A DNA stretch of 58,822 nt, from NCBI GenBank assembly GCA_020724885.1, contig DYGD01000001.1:7018-65839 (forward strand), read 5' to 3'. The translations under genes were made by a program, and so were the position numbers. The notes below the pieces were generated by a model. It was not told the origin of the DNA. It ran no database searches and worked only from the letters and a program-made list of their open reading frames with translations. Of this stretch, positions 7,816-15,658 are shown piece by piece; within the stretch, counting starts at the first letter, position 1; each line of letters starts with the position of its first letter. Source of the stretch: Candidatus Paceibacter sp. (lineage in GTDB: Bacteria > Patescibacteriota > Minisyncoccia > Phycocordibacterales > BOKC01).

Positions 7816-7986
7816 TCATTCCGGCATTCTTGAACCACCCACGATCTCCGCCTTTAAACCGGCCTCGAGCGGGACAGTGATCTTTTCTGGTTTCCCTTTG
7901 CCCCCATCGGACCCTTTTTCCGCCGGCTTCTGGTCCTCGGGTCTCTTTTCAGCTTGACCTGTCGGTTTCTGCCCATTCTCTTCCAT
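7816..7986 (-). CDS. 56-residue charged protein with strong SD (cassette gene)
   Basis: Below the ORF-track limit. On the minus strand a GGGGAGGA SD lies 3 nt before ATG 7984-7986; the frame ends at TGA 7816-7818. The product is hydrophilic, rich in Lys, Glu, Gly and Pro (about residues 5-35), ending KITVPLEAGLKAEIVGG, with no membrane segment. I do not recognise it. A promoter (TTGAAT-16-TATTAT, 8034-8061) sits inside the rplT terminator region. The strong SD is unlike the surrounding ribosomal genes. Confidence 0.55.
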   Translation of the reverse strand: MEENGQKPTGQAEKRPEDQKPAEKGSDGGKGKPEKITVPLEAGLKAEIVGGSRMPE

Positions 7987-8033
7987 GAATCCTCCCCTGC
8001 CTCAATGAGGCGGTTAGTTGTGCGTCTCAAAAA

Positions 8034-8061
8034 ATAATACCAAAAACAAAACCGGATTCAA
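8034..8061 (-). promoter_or_regulatory. Promoter of the 56-residue cassette gene
   Basis: Minus strand TTGAAT and TATTAT with a 16-nt spacer. The -35 lies inside the loop and arm of the rplT terminator hairpin, so the end of one unit and the start of the next overlap. Confidence 0.5.
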
Positions 8062-8070
8062 GGTGTCCGG
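8041..8070 (-). terminator. Terminator of the infC-rpmI-rplT operon
   Basis: Minus strand CCGGA and TCCGG form a stem with a 9-nt loop followed by TTTTGTTTTT. It is 18 nt past the rplT stop codon. Confidence 0.75.
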
Positions 8071-8087
8071 AGTTGATTGCTAGGAAA

Positions 8088-8432
8088 TTAGGAAATTTTT
8101 TGGATAATCCGATTGAAAGTTTTCGGATTATTTTGAGCCAAACTGGAGAGAATCTTGCGATCAAGAGAGATATTTTTTTTCTTGAGAATGTCAATCAACC
8201 GGCTGTATGACACACCCTGTGATTTAGCCGCGGCGCCGATTCTGACATTCCAAAGCCGACGAAAATCGTTTTTCTTGTCGCGACGATGAGCAAAAGCGTG
8301 GGCGCCGGCATGCGCCAGAGCTTCATAGGCCTGTCTTTCTTTTTTTGAACGGCCATGCCTATAACCCTTGGCTCTCTTTAAAATATTTCTTCTCGTCTTT
8401 AGAGCATTTTTTCCTTTTTTTACCCTTGTCAT
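8088..8432 (-). CDS. rplT: 50S ribosomal protein bL20
   Basis: A 114-residue protein with the bL20 N-terminal RVKKG and KRAKGYRHGRS signatures and a globular C-terminal domain (RRLWNVRIGAAAK, YSRLIDILKK). It is normal in length. It is the last gene of the infC-rpmI-rplT operon; in other bacteria bL20 represses this operon by binding its leader. The N-terminal tail binds 23S rRNA during early 50S assembly. Confidence 0.97.
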   Translation of the reverse strand: MTRVKKGKNALKTRRNILKRAKGYRHGRSKKERQAYEALAHAGAHAFAHRRDKKNDFRRLWNVRIGAAAKSQGVSYSRLIDILKKKNISLDRKILSSLAQNNPKTFNRIIQKIS

Positions 8433-8508
8433 GATATCTAGATGAATTCTAATAATGAAGATACAAACTCCAAAATAATATAATTAGCGCGGATAATTTA
8501 GACACAAA

Positions 8509-8694
8509 TCAACGCTGTGTTAAAAACCTCTTGATCGCTTTTTTATTTAGATTCAATTTTGTCACCCTTCTTTTAGCAACACGCTGCCTGCCAGAATCTT
8601 TTGAATTAAAGTGGTTTTGACCAGCTTTTCTGGAAAGGATTTTTCCATTCCTCGTAACTTTCAATCTCTTGGTGTATGACTTATTGGTTTTCAT
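8509..8694 (-). CDS. rpmI: 50S ribosomal protein bL35
   Basis: A 61-residue basic protein with typical bL35 features (SYTKRLKVTRNGKILSRKAGQNHF, KKAIKRFL). Middle gene of infC-rpmI-rplT, 3 nt after the infC stop codon, which indicates cotranscription and probably translational coupling. Confidence 0.95.
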   Translation of the reverse strand: MKTNKSYTKRLKVTRNGKILSRKAGQNHFNSKDSGRQRVAKRRVTKLNLNKKAIKRFLTQR

Positions 8695-8697
8695 ATT

Positions 8698-9210
8698 TTA
8701 TTTCTTTTCTAAAACTATTGTCATCCCTTTCGGGCTTTTTTTGGCTGGTTCGGCGATTTTGTATTCTATTGGCAGAAGTTTTAGTATTCTATCCAATCTA
8801 TCTCTTAAAAAGTTTTGTTCAAGATACTTCGTTCGCCCCGGTAAAAACAGATCTATTTTTACCCTATTACCCTCGCTGAGCCATTCCCCAGCTTTTTTTG
8901 CCTTTAATTCCAGATCATGCTCTCCGGTGCCTATTTTGATTTGAATATTTTTTACTTCAACACTTTTCGATTTTACTTTTGCCTGCTTCTGTTTTTTGTT
9001 CTCCTCATACTGGTGCTTCCCAAAGTCAGCTATTTTGGCAATCGGCGGGTTGGCATTTGGCGAAATCTCTATGAGGTCAAGCCCGAACTCTTCGCTTCTT
9101 TTCAAAGCGTCGCTTAAGGGCAGAATTCCTAGATTTTCGCCTTTCGGCCCAATCACCCTCAATTCCGAAACCCTAATTTGATGGTTTATTCTGGCTTTCC
9201 AGTTCTTCAA
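8698..9210 (-). CDS. infC: Translation initiation factor IF-3
   Basis: A 170-residue two-domain IF3: N-domain from INHQIRVSELRVIGPKGENLG, linker with DFGKHQYEENKKQKQAK, and C-domain IQIKIGTGEHDLELKAKKA. IF3 blocks premature subunit joining and discriminates start codons. The only upstream start in frame is a TTG at 9208-9210, immediately preceded by an in-frame TAA, so initiation cannot be at ATG. Non-AUG starts on infC are the known basis for IF3 autoregulation (AUU in E. coli), and the TTG here fits that logic. Confidence 0.95.
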   Translation of the reverse strand: MKNWKARINHQIRVSELRVIGPKGENLGILPLSDALKRSEEFGLDLIEISPNANPPIAKIADFGKHQYEENKKQKQAKVKSKSVEVKNIQIKIGTGEHDLELKAKKAGEWLSEGNRVKIDLFLPGRTKYLEQNFLRDRLDRILKLLPIEYKIAEPAKKSPKGMTIVLEKK

Positions 9211-9287
9211 TTAATTTTAGACAGCCGACTAATAACTCCTTAAGTTTAACACAATTCAAAACTGACTGCAACTACCTTTGGTAGAGA

Positions 9288-9875
9288 TTATTCATCAACA
9301 CCAAATCTCCGGTAATCAAAAATTGGAGGATTTTTACCAAACCAATGATTGATTTCGTGCTGAGCCTCTTCAGGGGTTTCCGAGCAGTGAAGAATGTTGG
9401 CGATTGCCCGCTTCTCTTTGTTGGCGATTGCCGGTGAATCAATTGAAAAATCACCCCGAATCGTACCCATGTCAGCCAGATATGGCATCGTGGGGCCGGC
9501 AATTTTCCGAACCACATCAACGGCATGTATCCCTTGCACCACCATACGAACCAGTGGCGCCGAAATCATGTAGTTGATAAGCCAGTTTCTGATTTCCGGA
9601 CCAATTTTCGCCGCCTCTGTTGTGCCAAAATCACTTTCGGCGTCAAGGTTGTATTTTTGATAAGTTGCCAAGGTCTTCTCACCCAAGCGGGTTATCCAAG
9701 CGCTGTCCTTCGGGTAGTGATTGTCAATCTGCTCGCGAGTCGGCTGAAACATTTCAATCGCCACAATTTTCAAATCGCGCTGTTCAAAACGTCGAATAAT
9801 TTCTCCGGTTAAACCCTTGCGCACTCCGTCGGGTTTTATTAAAACAAAAGTTTGTTCTTTTTTTAAAGCAGACAT
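9288..9875 (-). CDS. ndk: Nucleoside-diphosphate kinase, long form
   Basis: Transfers the gamma-phosphate of ATP to NDPs through a phospho-histidine. The N-terminal TFVLIKPDGVRKGL and the active-site stretch NILHCSETPEEAQHE with the catalytic His are clear. At 195 residues it is longer than the usual 140-150 because of an insertion of roughly 45 residues (about 58-105, containing LGEKTLATYQKYNLD) before the MVVQGIHAV segment, where standard Ndk is short. It is monocistronic, between map and infC, with a CCCGCC hairpin in its leader. Confidence 0.95.
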   Translation of the reverse strand: MSALKKEQTFVLIKPDGVRKGLTGEIIRRFEQRDLKIVAIEMFQPTREQIDNHYPKDSAWITRLGEKTLATYQKYNLDAESDFGTTEAAKIGPEIRNWLINYMISAPLVRMVVQGIHAVDVVRKIAGPTMPYLADMGTIRGDFSIDSPAIANKEKRAIANILHCSETPEEAQHEINHWFGKNPPIFDYRRFGVDE

Positions 9876-9894
9876 AATCCTAATCTACAAATTC

Positions 9895-9927
9895 ACCCTC
9901 CTAACTTTCTAAGAAAGTTTGGCGGGT
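9895..9927 (-). repeat. CCCGCC-type hairpin in the ndk leader
   Basis: Minus strand ACCCGCC and GGAGGGT enclose a perfect inner hairpin AACTTTC/GAAAGTT. It lies about 20 nt before the ndk ATG and resembles the nested hairpins in the ribosomal-protein spacers. Confidence 0.5.
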
Positions 9928-10000
9928 AAATGCCGATCTACTAATATAATGACTACGAATAATTGAAGTAGTATAACTAAACCAATAAAAAATAGCAAAG

Positions 10001-10053
10001 CAAAACTAAAAACCTCTGCCATCAATCTGGCGATCGTCAGATTGATGACAGAG
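10001..10053 (-). terminator. Terminator after map, with GGCGATCG-core palindrome
   Basis: Minus strand CTCTG-x-CATCAATCTG pairs with CAGATTGATG-x-CAGAG, and the loop region is ACGATCGC. A T-rich run (GTTTTTAGTTTTG) follows, so it is a credible end of the spc operon. The loop core GACGATCGCC also occurs in the palindromes near 36.2 and 36.8 kb. Confidence 0.7.
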
Positions 10054-10077
10054 TATAAATAATCAAAAAGGGATAGA

Positions 10078-10845
10078 TCAATCTTTAGTTAAAACAATCG
10101 GCCCGGTTTCAGTAATAGCTACCGTATGCTCAAAGTGGGCGCATCTTTGGCGGTCTTTGGTGCGGATGGTCCAACCGTCGCGCTCCAAAAAAATATCGCC
10201 GTTGCCGAGGCAGAGCATCGGCTCAATCGCTAAAACCATTCCAACTTTCAATTCTTCCCCTTGACCGCGCTTTCCGGTATTAGGCACTAGTGGATCTTCA
10301 TGAACCTTATAACCAACACCATGGCCAGCCAACCCTCTGGCAACACTGAAACCATATTTTTTAGCGACACTCTCTATCGCAAAGCCGATGTCGCCGATAA
10401 AGTTCCCGTGGCGGGCAACAGATATGCCAGCTTCCAAACATTCTCTGGTGGCTTTAAGCAGAACTTTTGACTGTTGGTCAATCTTGCCAACCGGCGCGGT
10501 AGTCGCCGAATCGGTTATCAAGCCCTTGTGAACAAGACCCATATCAATACTCACAATGTCGCCGTCTCTTAATCTTTTCTCGGAAGAGGGCAGTCCGTGC
10601 ACCAATTCTTCGTTGACAGAGACACAAAGAGTCGCTGGATATGGCTTGCTGTCTTTATCAGGACTATAATCTAAAAAAGCCGGCCGATCACCAGCTTCGC
10701 TGATTAAGTTAAAAGCTAGTTCGTCCAGATCTTTAGTGCTGACTCCGGGAGCAACGGCTTTTTTGACTTCATTAAGAATTCCTGCCAGCCGCCGGCCGCT
10801 TTCACGCAAAACTTCTATTTCTTCTTTGGTTTTGATTAGGGACAA
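10078..10845 (-). CDS. map: Methionine aminopeptidase, type I
   Basis: A 255-residue M24 metallopeptidase that removes the N-terminal Met from nascent proteins. Metal and catalytic motifs are all visible: NEELVHG, SIDMGLVHKGLITDSA (two Asp), GHGVGYKVHEDP (His), AIEPML (Glu) and FEHTVAITE (Glu). No extra N-terminal zinc finger, so type Ia. The start is a TTG 10 nt after the adk stop codon; no ATG is available before the conserved KTKEEIEVLRESG. It is the last gene of the spc operon here. Confidence 0.96.
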   Translation of the reverse strand: MSLIKTKEEIEVLRESGRRLAGILNEVKKAVAPGVSTKDLDELAFNLISEAGDRPAFLDYSPDKDSKPYPATLCVSVNEELVHGLPSSEKRLRDGDIVSIDMGLVHKGLITDSATTAPVGKIDQQSKVLLKATRECLEAGISVARHGNFIGDIGFAIESVAKKYGFSVARGLAGHGVGYKVHEDPLVPNTGKRGQGEELKVGMVLAIEPMLCLGNGDIFLERDGWTIRTKDRQRCAHFEHTVAITETGPIVLTKD

Positions 10846-10855
10846 TTGGCAAAAA

Positions 10856-11437
10856 TTAAATTCCAGAACTTTGGATTATCTCTTTATGAACCTCTTCTAT
10901 CGGTTGTTCGCCGTTTACTTCAAAGAAAAAATAGTCGGGGTTGTCCCTGAAAAAATCAACAGAAGGGGCGACCTCTTTTTCATACCAATCTAGCCGACTA
11001 TTAATGTATTCTTCGGAGTCATCTTTCCGACCTCTGGATTTCAATCTCTCCAACGACCATCCGCGAGAAACATTAAGCGAGATAACAAAAGGTTTGCCAA
11101 GATTATAGAATTTCAAAGCAGAATCTAAGACGGGCGCCTCGTAAGGCCGGCGACAAAGACCATCGAGGATCAGAACTTCCGCGCCAGTAAATTGTTCATT
11201 CAGGTTTGTGGTCCAAAGCCAAATTGGCAAAAAGGCGGGCAATAAACCGCCCTTATCTATAATCGCCTTTGTCAAATGGCTGGTGTGGGTGTCGGTTTTG
11301 ATAAATTCCCTTATCTTTTGACCGGTCTCAATGTAGATCGTTTTTTTATTTTTTTGATTTTCCAAATAATCAATCAGTAACTTGGCTTGAGTGCCTTTGC
11401 CCGATCCGGAAGGGCCAAAAAAAAGGAAAGTGTGCAT
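10856..11437 (-). CDS. adk: Adenylate kinase-family nucleotide kinase
   Basis: A 193-residue P-loop kinase in the canonical secY-adk-map position. The Walker A is GPSGSGKGTQAK. The usual DGFPR motif is replaced by LDGLCRRPYEA, and the LID is short (RGRKDDSEEYINSRL) without the zinc cysteines. The fold and context indicate AMP phosphorylation, but the altered motif leaves some doubt about the preferred nucleotide. It begins 15 nt after secY. Confidence 0.88.
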   Translation of the reverse strand: MHTFLFFGPSGSGKGTQAKLLIDYLENQKNKKTIYIETGQKIREFIKTDTHTSHLTKAIIDKGGLLPAFLPIWLWTTNLNEQFTGAEVLILDGLCRRPYEAPVLDSALKFYNLGKPFVISLNVSRGWSLERLKSRGRKDDSEEYINSRLDWYEKEVAPSVDFFRDNPDYFFFEVNGEQPIEEVHKEIIQSSGI

Positions 11438-11452
11438 ACTTAATTGGTTTTT

Positions 11453-12724
11453 CTAATATTCTCGCGCGGTGATTTGCGCTTCTACTTTCTTAATAAGATC
11501 AATAACTACGGAAACTACGATGAGCAATCCCGTGCCGCCGATGGCAAAAGCTGTCACATCAGTAAGCGCCACCATCACAAGAGGCAGAACAGCGATAATT
11601 CCCAAAAACATCGCGCCGACTAAAGTCAATCTGGTTAAAATCCTCGCAATGTAAGATGAAGTATTTTCGCCTGGTCGCACCCCGGGTATAAAAGCTCCAT
11701 TTTTCTGCAGGTGAGTCGCGGTGGTGTTTGGATCAAAGGTAACTGCTGTGTAAAAATATGTAAAGACAAAAACCAAACCAAAATAAACAGTGGCGTAGAT
11801 CCATGGCTGTTCCACAATCCTCAACAAAATTCCAGCTATATTCTGGATCGAGACGCTGTTTACACTACCCAAAAAGTTCAAAATCATCTGCGGAAAAAGC
11901 AGAATTGATAAAGCAAAAATTATAGGAATAACTCCGGCTTGGTTAAGACGAAGGGGTAAATATGTTGAAATTCCCCCAAAAACCTTTGACCCTCTGATCC
12001 TTTTGGCGTAAGTAATTGGAATAGGGCGTTCCGCTTCGGTGATATAGACAACCCCATAAGTTATAGCTAGAGCAGCCGCTAAAGCAGCCAGATAAACCGG
12101 TATTTGCGCCGGTTCAAAGGTGAACAAAAGTTGGGAAACGGTAGCCGGCAAAACCGCCACAATTCCAGCAAAGATAATTATGGAGACACCATTACCAATT
12201 CCAAATTCTGAAATAAGTTCGCCAATCCAAGTTAGAAGAATTGACCCAGCGGCAATTATAATAACATTGATTATCTGTTCGGATAAAGTCATTTCACTTA
12301 AAACCCCCTGGGCCCTAAGAAAAGCCAAAAATCCGAAACCTTGAATCAAAGCCAGTGGCACGGTCAACAACCTAGAATACTGGTTGAATTTTTTTCTGCC
12401 GGCTTCGCCCTCTTCTTGGTACAGAGCTTTCAACTTCGGTGACATTATTGTCAAGAGTTGCATAATAATTGAGGCAGTAATATAAGGAGCGACCCCTAGC
12501 ATCACAATTGAAAGGTTCGCCAAACCGCCTCCGGAAAAGATATTTAAGAGGCCTAGGAATTGATTATCAGATAGAAATCTTTCCAATTGAAAAGTGTCAA
12601 CTCCAGGTATTGGTATAGATGACATCATTCTGAAAACAACCAAAGCGCCAAGAACAAAAAAAATCCTTTTTCGCAAGATCTTGTCCTGAAAGATAAGTTT
12701 TAACTTTGAACTAAAACCTTCCAT
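11453..12724 (-). CDS. secY: Protein translocase subunit SecY
   Basis: The 423-residue channel subunit of the Sec translocon, with ten predicted membrane helices. Family motifs include PIPGVD near helix 1, the plug region FSGGGLANLSIVMLGVAPYITASI, the QRGxx-like cytosolic loop, and GVIPIIFA. It sits between rplO and adk as in most bacteria. Inserts the many pilin and surface proteins encoded at the other end of the window. Confidence 0.97.
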   Translation of the reverse strand: MEGFSSKLKLIFQDKILRKRIFFVLGALVVFRMMSSIPIPGVDTFQLERFLSDNQFLGLLNIFSGGGLANLSIVMLGVAPYITASIIMQLLTIMSPKLKALYQEEGEAGRKKFNQYSRLLTVPLALIQGFGFLAFLRAQGVLSEMTLSEQIINVIIIAAGSILLTWIGELISEFGIGNGVSIIIFAGIVAVLPATVSQLLFTFEPAQIPVYLAALAAALAITYGVVYITEAERPIPITYAKRIRGSKVFGGISTYLPLRLNQAGVIPIIFALSILLFPQMILNFLGSVNSVSIQNIAGILLRIVEQPWIYATVYFGLVFVFTYFYTAVTFDPNTTATHLQKNGAFIPGVRPGENTSSYIARILTRLTLVGAMFLGIIAVLPLVMVALTDVTAFAIGGTGLLIVVSVVIDLIKKVEAQITAREY

Positions 12725-12729
12725 AAAAT

Positions 12730-13161
12730 TTAGACCTTAATTTGACCGCCGGCTTCTTCAATCGCTTTCTGGGCAGATTTTGAAAAAAGGCAACCCGAAA
12801 GTGTTATTTTCTTTGTTAGCGTTCCGTTGGACAAAACCTTGAGGACACCTCGTGATTCTGAAACACTAACTAGTCCCTTTTTAAACAAAGAATCTGGACT
12901 GACTTCTTCCCCATCAGCAAATTCACTTTCAATATCCTGCAGAGAAATTACCAGAGGACTTTCTTTAAAACTTTTAAAACGATATCCTCTCCTTTTGGGC
13001 AGTCTTTTTATTATATCTCTCATCTCCGGTCTCATCTTTCTTCCAGCCCTTGCTTTTTGACCCTTGGTGCCTCGTCCGGAGGTCTTCCCGCGCTTGCCAC
13101 CACGACCAACCTGCCTTGACTTTTTTCTTTGAGTTTTTGATTTTAAATTATGAAATTGCAT
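12730..13161 (-). CDS. rplO: 50S ribosomal protein uL15
   Basis: A 143-residue protein with the N-terminal glycine/arginine-rich extension (GRGGKRGKTSGRGTKGQKAR) that threads into 23S rRNA, and a C-terminal globular domain ending SKSAQKAIEEAGG. It lies directly after rpsE, with no rpmD (uL30) between, a marker of CPR bacteria. Confidence 0.96.
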   Translation of the reverse strand: MQFHNLKSKTQRKKSRQVGRGGKRGKTSGRGTKGQKARAGRKMRPEMRDIIKRLPKRRGYRFKSFKESPLVISLQDIESEFADGEEVSPDSLFKKGLVSVSESRGVLKVLSNGTLTKKITLSGCLFSKSAQKAIEEAGGQIKV

Positions 13162-13169
13162 ATTGAATA

Positions 13170-13739
13170 TTACTTTATTTTTGAAAAAGCATTTATGGCC
13201 GCCTTGGCGTTGTTTAGCTTGTTTTTGCTTCCAGAAACAATTTTGGCATTAATGTTTCTGACCCCAGCCAACTCAACCACATCCCTTACAGAACTTCCGG
13301 CCAAAACCCCTTTGCCAGATGCCGGCATCATAATAACTTTTGAACTGCAGGATTTTCCTTTGACAGGATAGGGAATAGATAATTCTTGGTTTAACGATAT
13401 GTTTATAAGATTTTTCTTGGCATCTCGGTAGGCCTTTTCAATAGCAACCGGGGTTTCTGTCGCCTTTCCTAGACCAACGCCCACGGAACCTTTGCGGTTA
13501 CCGGCAACTAGAGCCACGCTAAAACTGAATCTTCTGCCCCCTGAAACAACCCGAGCAACGCGTCTAATATCTATTATCTTTTGCTCAAATTCCGGTTTGG
13601 GTCTACCGACCCTTTCATTTTTCTCATGACGCCTTCTTCGATTCTTCACAAAACCACCGGAGCTTTTTTCCGCCTTGCCGATTGGGGTTGCCACTGGTCC
13701 CCTTTTTTGATTTTGTTGTTGTCCTGTTTCTTTTTCCAT
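13170..13739 (-). CDS. rpsE: 30S ribosomal protein uS5
   Basis: A 189-residue uS5 with the double-stranded-RNA-binding-like N-domain (RRVARVVSGGRRFSFSVALVAGN, GVGLGKATETPVAIEKA) and a C-terminal domain with GSSVRDVVELAGVRNINAK. The N-terminus carries a roughly 45-residue hydrophilic Gln/Arg/Lys-rich extension. uS5 participates in decoding fidelity and mRNA helicase activity at the entry channel. Confidence 0.96.
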   Translation of the reverse strand: MEKETGQQQNQKRGPVATPIGKAEKSSGGFVKNRRRRHEKNERVGRPKPEFEQKIIDIRRVARVVSGGRRFSFSVALVAGNRKGSVGVGLGKATETPVAIEKAYRDAKKNLINISLNQELSIPYPVKGKSCSSKVIMMPASGKGVLAGSSVRDVVELAGVRNINAKIVSGSKNKLNNAKAAINAFSKIK

Positions 13740-13754
13740 ATTCCAGAAGTTAAA

Positions 13755-14093
13755 TTAAAATTCCAAGCCGCCCTCCCTAAGACCGTCTGCTAAAGCTTTT
13801 ATCTTACCGCCATAAAGATAACCCCCTCTGTCAAAAACAACCTTGGAAATTTTTTTCTTTTTTGCTTCTTCGGCTAACAACCTGCCGGTCTCTTTGGCCC
13901 TTTCGGACGGCTTCACGTCTTTTGTCTTTTTTGAATTGATTGAAACCAACGTCTTACCGCTTTGGTCATCAATAATTTGAGCGTAAACATATTGGTTTGA
14001 ACGAAAAACACTGACTCTTGGTCGAGTATTTGTGCCTGAAATTTTTGACCGGATCTTCCTATGTCGCCTCTCAATTTGTGACATTTTCTTCAT
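13755..14093 (-). CDS. rplR: 50S ribosomal protein uL18
   Basis: A 112-residue 5S-rRNA-binding protein: [32 protein letters not shown] and the C-terminal [26 protein letters not shown]. The ORF track starts two codons earlier at a TTG; the ATG at 14093 is more likely. Confidence 0.95.
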   Translation of the reverse strand: MKKMSQIERRHRKIRSKISGTNTRPRVSVFRSNQYVYAQIIDDQSGKTLVSINSKKTKDVKPSERAKETGRLLAEEAKKKKISKVVFDRGGYLYGGKIKALADGLREGGLEF

Positions 14094-14113
14094 AATCAAA
14101 TTCTAGCTAAAAA

Positions 14114-14653
14114 TTAAGCAGATTTTTTACCCTGTTTCCTTCTAATATGTTCGCCCTCGTAATGAATACCCTTTCCTTTATAAGGTTCGGGTTTTTTGAC
14201 AGATCTAACTTTGGCGGCAAATTGACCAACCAATTCCTTATCAAACCCGGACACCGTTATGACATTTTTTTCCGCAGAAACTTTAAGCCCGTCCGGAACA
14301 GCAATTTCAACCGGATGAGAGAATCCGACATTCAACACAAGAACATTGCCTTTGATTTCTGCTTTGAAACCAACCCCCTCAATTCCAAGCTTTTTTTCAA
14401 ATCCGCCGTTCACGCCAGCTATCATATTAGAAATATGGGAAGCATAAGTCCCCCACAAAATTCGGCTAAATTGATCACCCTTAGCCGGTTCTAATTTGAT
14501 AGTTTTTTCTTCCGTAGACACTAATATACTGACATTATCTTTGAATTTCCTCGCAGTTTCACCCTTCGGACCCTTCACGGTCAAGAGACCGTCTTCTAAA
14601 CTGACGGCGGTGTCTTGGGGTATGATTATTGTTTTTTTGCCTATTCTGGACAT
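14114..14653 (-). CDS. rplF: 50S ribosomal protein uL6
   Basis: A 179-residue protein starting MSRIGKKTIIIP, with the two repeated uL6 domains and the C-terminal signature PEPYKGKGIHYEGEHIRRKQGK. The longer ORF on the track includes 16 extra N-terminal residues that overlap rpsH and are not homologous. It overlaps nothing when started at 14653. Confidence 0.95.
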   Translation of the reverse strand: MSRIGKKTIIIPQDTAVSLEDGLLTVKGPKGETARKFKDNVSILVSTEEKTIKLEPAKGDQFSRILWGTYASHISNMIAGVNGGFEKKLGIEGVGFKAEIKGNVLVLNVGFSHPVEIAVPDGLKVSAEKNVITVSGFDKELVGQFAAKVRSVKKPEPYKGKGIHYEGEHIRRKQGKKSA

Positions 14654-14669
14654 TTTCTTATTTAGATAA

Positions 14670-15059
14670 TCACCAAATGCGAAACAGGGCTTCGCCTCCA
14701 CTTCTTTCTTTCGCCGCCTCCCGATCTGTCATCAAACCTTTTGAGGTGCTGAGAATCAGACGTCCGCGACCCTTCCTGCCGGAAGCCAGTTCTTTGTTTT
14801 TTAAATAAACTCTTTTAGAAAATTTTGAAATTCTCTCTACCCCGTTTATTTTCGGGCCATGACTATCGTAAGAAATTTCAAATTCTATAAACCGGCTGAC
14901 TGGGTCTTTTCCTTTAGTGCTTAATTTCTGGATAAACCCTTCTCTTTCTAAGATCTTCGCTAACTCAAACTTGATTTTTGAATACGGGACAGAGACCGGA
15001 CGGATATCCGCATCGGCTGCATTTTTTATTTTGACGATAAAATCAGATATCGGGTCCAT
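14670..15059 (-). CDS. rpsH: 30S ribosomal protein uS8
   Basis: A 129-residue protein, DPISDFIVKIKNA at the N-terminus and the conserved ILSTSKGLMTDREAAKERSGGEALFRIW at the C-terminus. uS8 binds the central domain of 16S rRNA and in E. coli represses the spc operon by binding the rplE leader. Confidence 0.96.
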   Translation of the reverse strand: MDPISDFIVKIKNAADADIRPVSVPYSKIKFELAKILEREGFIQKLSTKGKDPVSRFIEFEISYDSHGPKINGVERISKFSKRVYLKNKELASGRKGRGRLILSTSKGLMTDREAAKERSGGEALFRIW

Positions 15060-15068
15060 AAATTAAAA

Positions 15069-15254
15069 TTACCAGCTTGACTTCTTTATACCTGGCAGCA
15101 TTCCCTCATTGGCCAATTCTCTAAAACAGATTCTGCAAAGATCAAAATCTCTCATATATCCGCGGCAACGACCACAGACAAAACAACGCCGGACTTTCCT
15201 GGTCGAGAATTTCGGTTTTTTCTTTGATTTTGCGATTTGCGCGGCGGTTGCCAT
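15069..15254 (-). CDS. rpsN: 30S ribosomal protein uS14, zinc-binding type
   Basis: A 61-residue short-form uS14 with a zinc ribbon formed by CFVCGRC and CRIC. The short zinc form is normal for CPR and Gram-positive bacteria. It starts a separate transcription unit: a promoter lies about 180 nt upstream and a terminator hairpin follows rplE. Confidence 0.95.
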   Translation of the reverse strand: MATAAQIAKSKKKPKFSTRKVRRCFVCGRCRGYMRDFDLCRICFRELANEGMLPGIKKSSW

Positions 15255-15265
15255 GATAGATTTTT

Positions 15266-15399
15266 AAGGAGTGAAACGACTAAAAAAATCATCACCCTGT
15301 AAAATCGAAATTCCTTTGGAATTTCGGAGATTTGAGCTTTAGCTCAAATCTATTTAACAGGGTTGTGAAAATTATAGTAGCTCGCTATACTCGCTCCTT
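15266..15399 (-). repeat. Nested hairpin element 1, rpsN leader
   Basis: On the minus strand AAGGAG (outer) pairs with CTCCTT; ACCCTGT pairs with ACAGGGT inside it; two adjacent hairpins then occupy the interior: AGATTTGAGCT/AGCTCAAATCT (perfect, 11 bp) and CGAAATTCC/GGAATTTCG. It lies entirely in the rpsN 5' leader. The same plan recurs at 16535-16660 and 17059-17150. Confidence 0.7.
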
Positions 15400-15437
15400 A
15401 ATTTTTTACAAAAATCAGCTCTAAACGAGCTCTCAAA

Positions 15438-15465
15438 AGAATAGCAGAAAGCGAATTAAAGTCAA
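15438..15465 (-). promoter_or_regulatory. Internal promoter for rpsN-rpsH onwards
   Basis: Minus strand TTGACT and TATTCT separated by 16 nt, start about 15430. It would produce a 175-nt leader carrying nested hairpin element 1. It splits the S10-spc gene string at rplE/rpsN. Confidence 0.6.
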
Positions 15466-15587
15466 ATGAAAAAAGAACTCTCTGTTTCCTAAAAAAGTAG
15501 GGGCGGGCCCTGTTTTTTAATTTTCAAAAGAAAATTTTGTTAGTTTTAAAAATATTTCTTTAGATTTAGAAAAAAGATTTTTCCCTA

Positions 15588-15627
15588 GTCCAAAAATGTT
15601 CAACACCAGGCGTTGAACATTTTTTGT
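15588..15627 (-). terminator. Terminator-like hairpin after rplE
   Basis: A near-perfect stem of 12 or more bp (AAATGTTCAAC...GTTGAACATTT) with a 7-nt loop and T/A runs on both sides, so it can work in either direction. It is about 30 nt beyond the rplE stop. The remainder of the 400-nt gap (15255-15658) holds the rpsN promoter, the nested hairpin element and an A/T-rich stretch shared in part with 20095-20130 and 30272-30312. Confidence 0.65.
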
Positions 15628-15658
15628 TCTCTAAACCATAGTAGCTAGTGGCTATACC

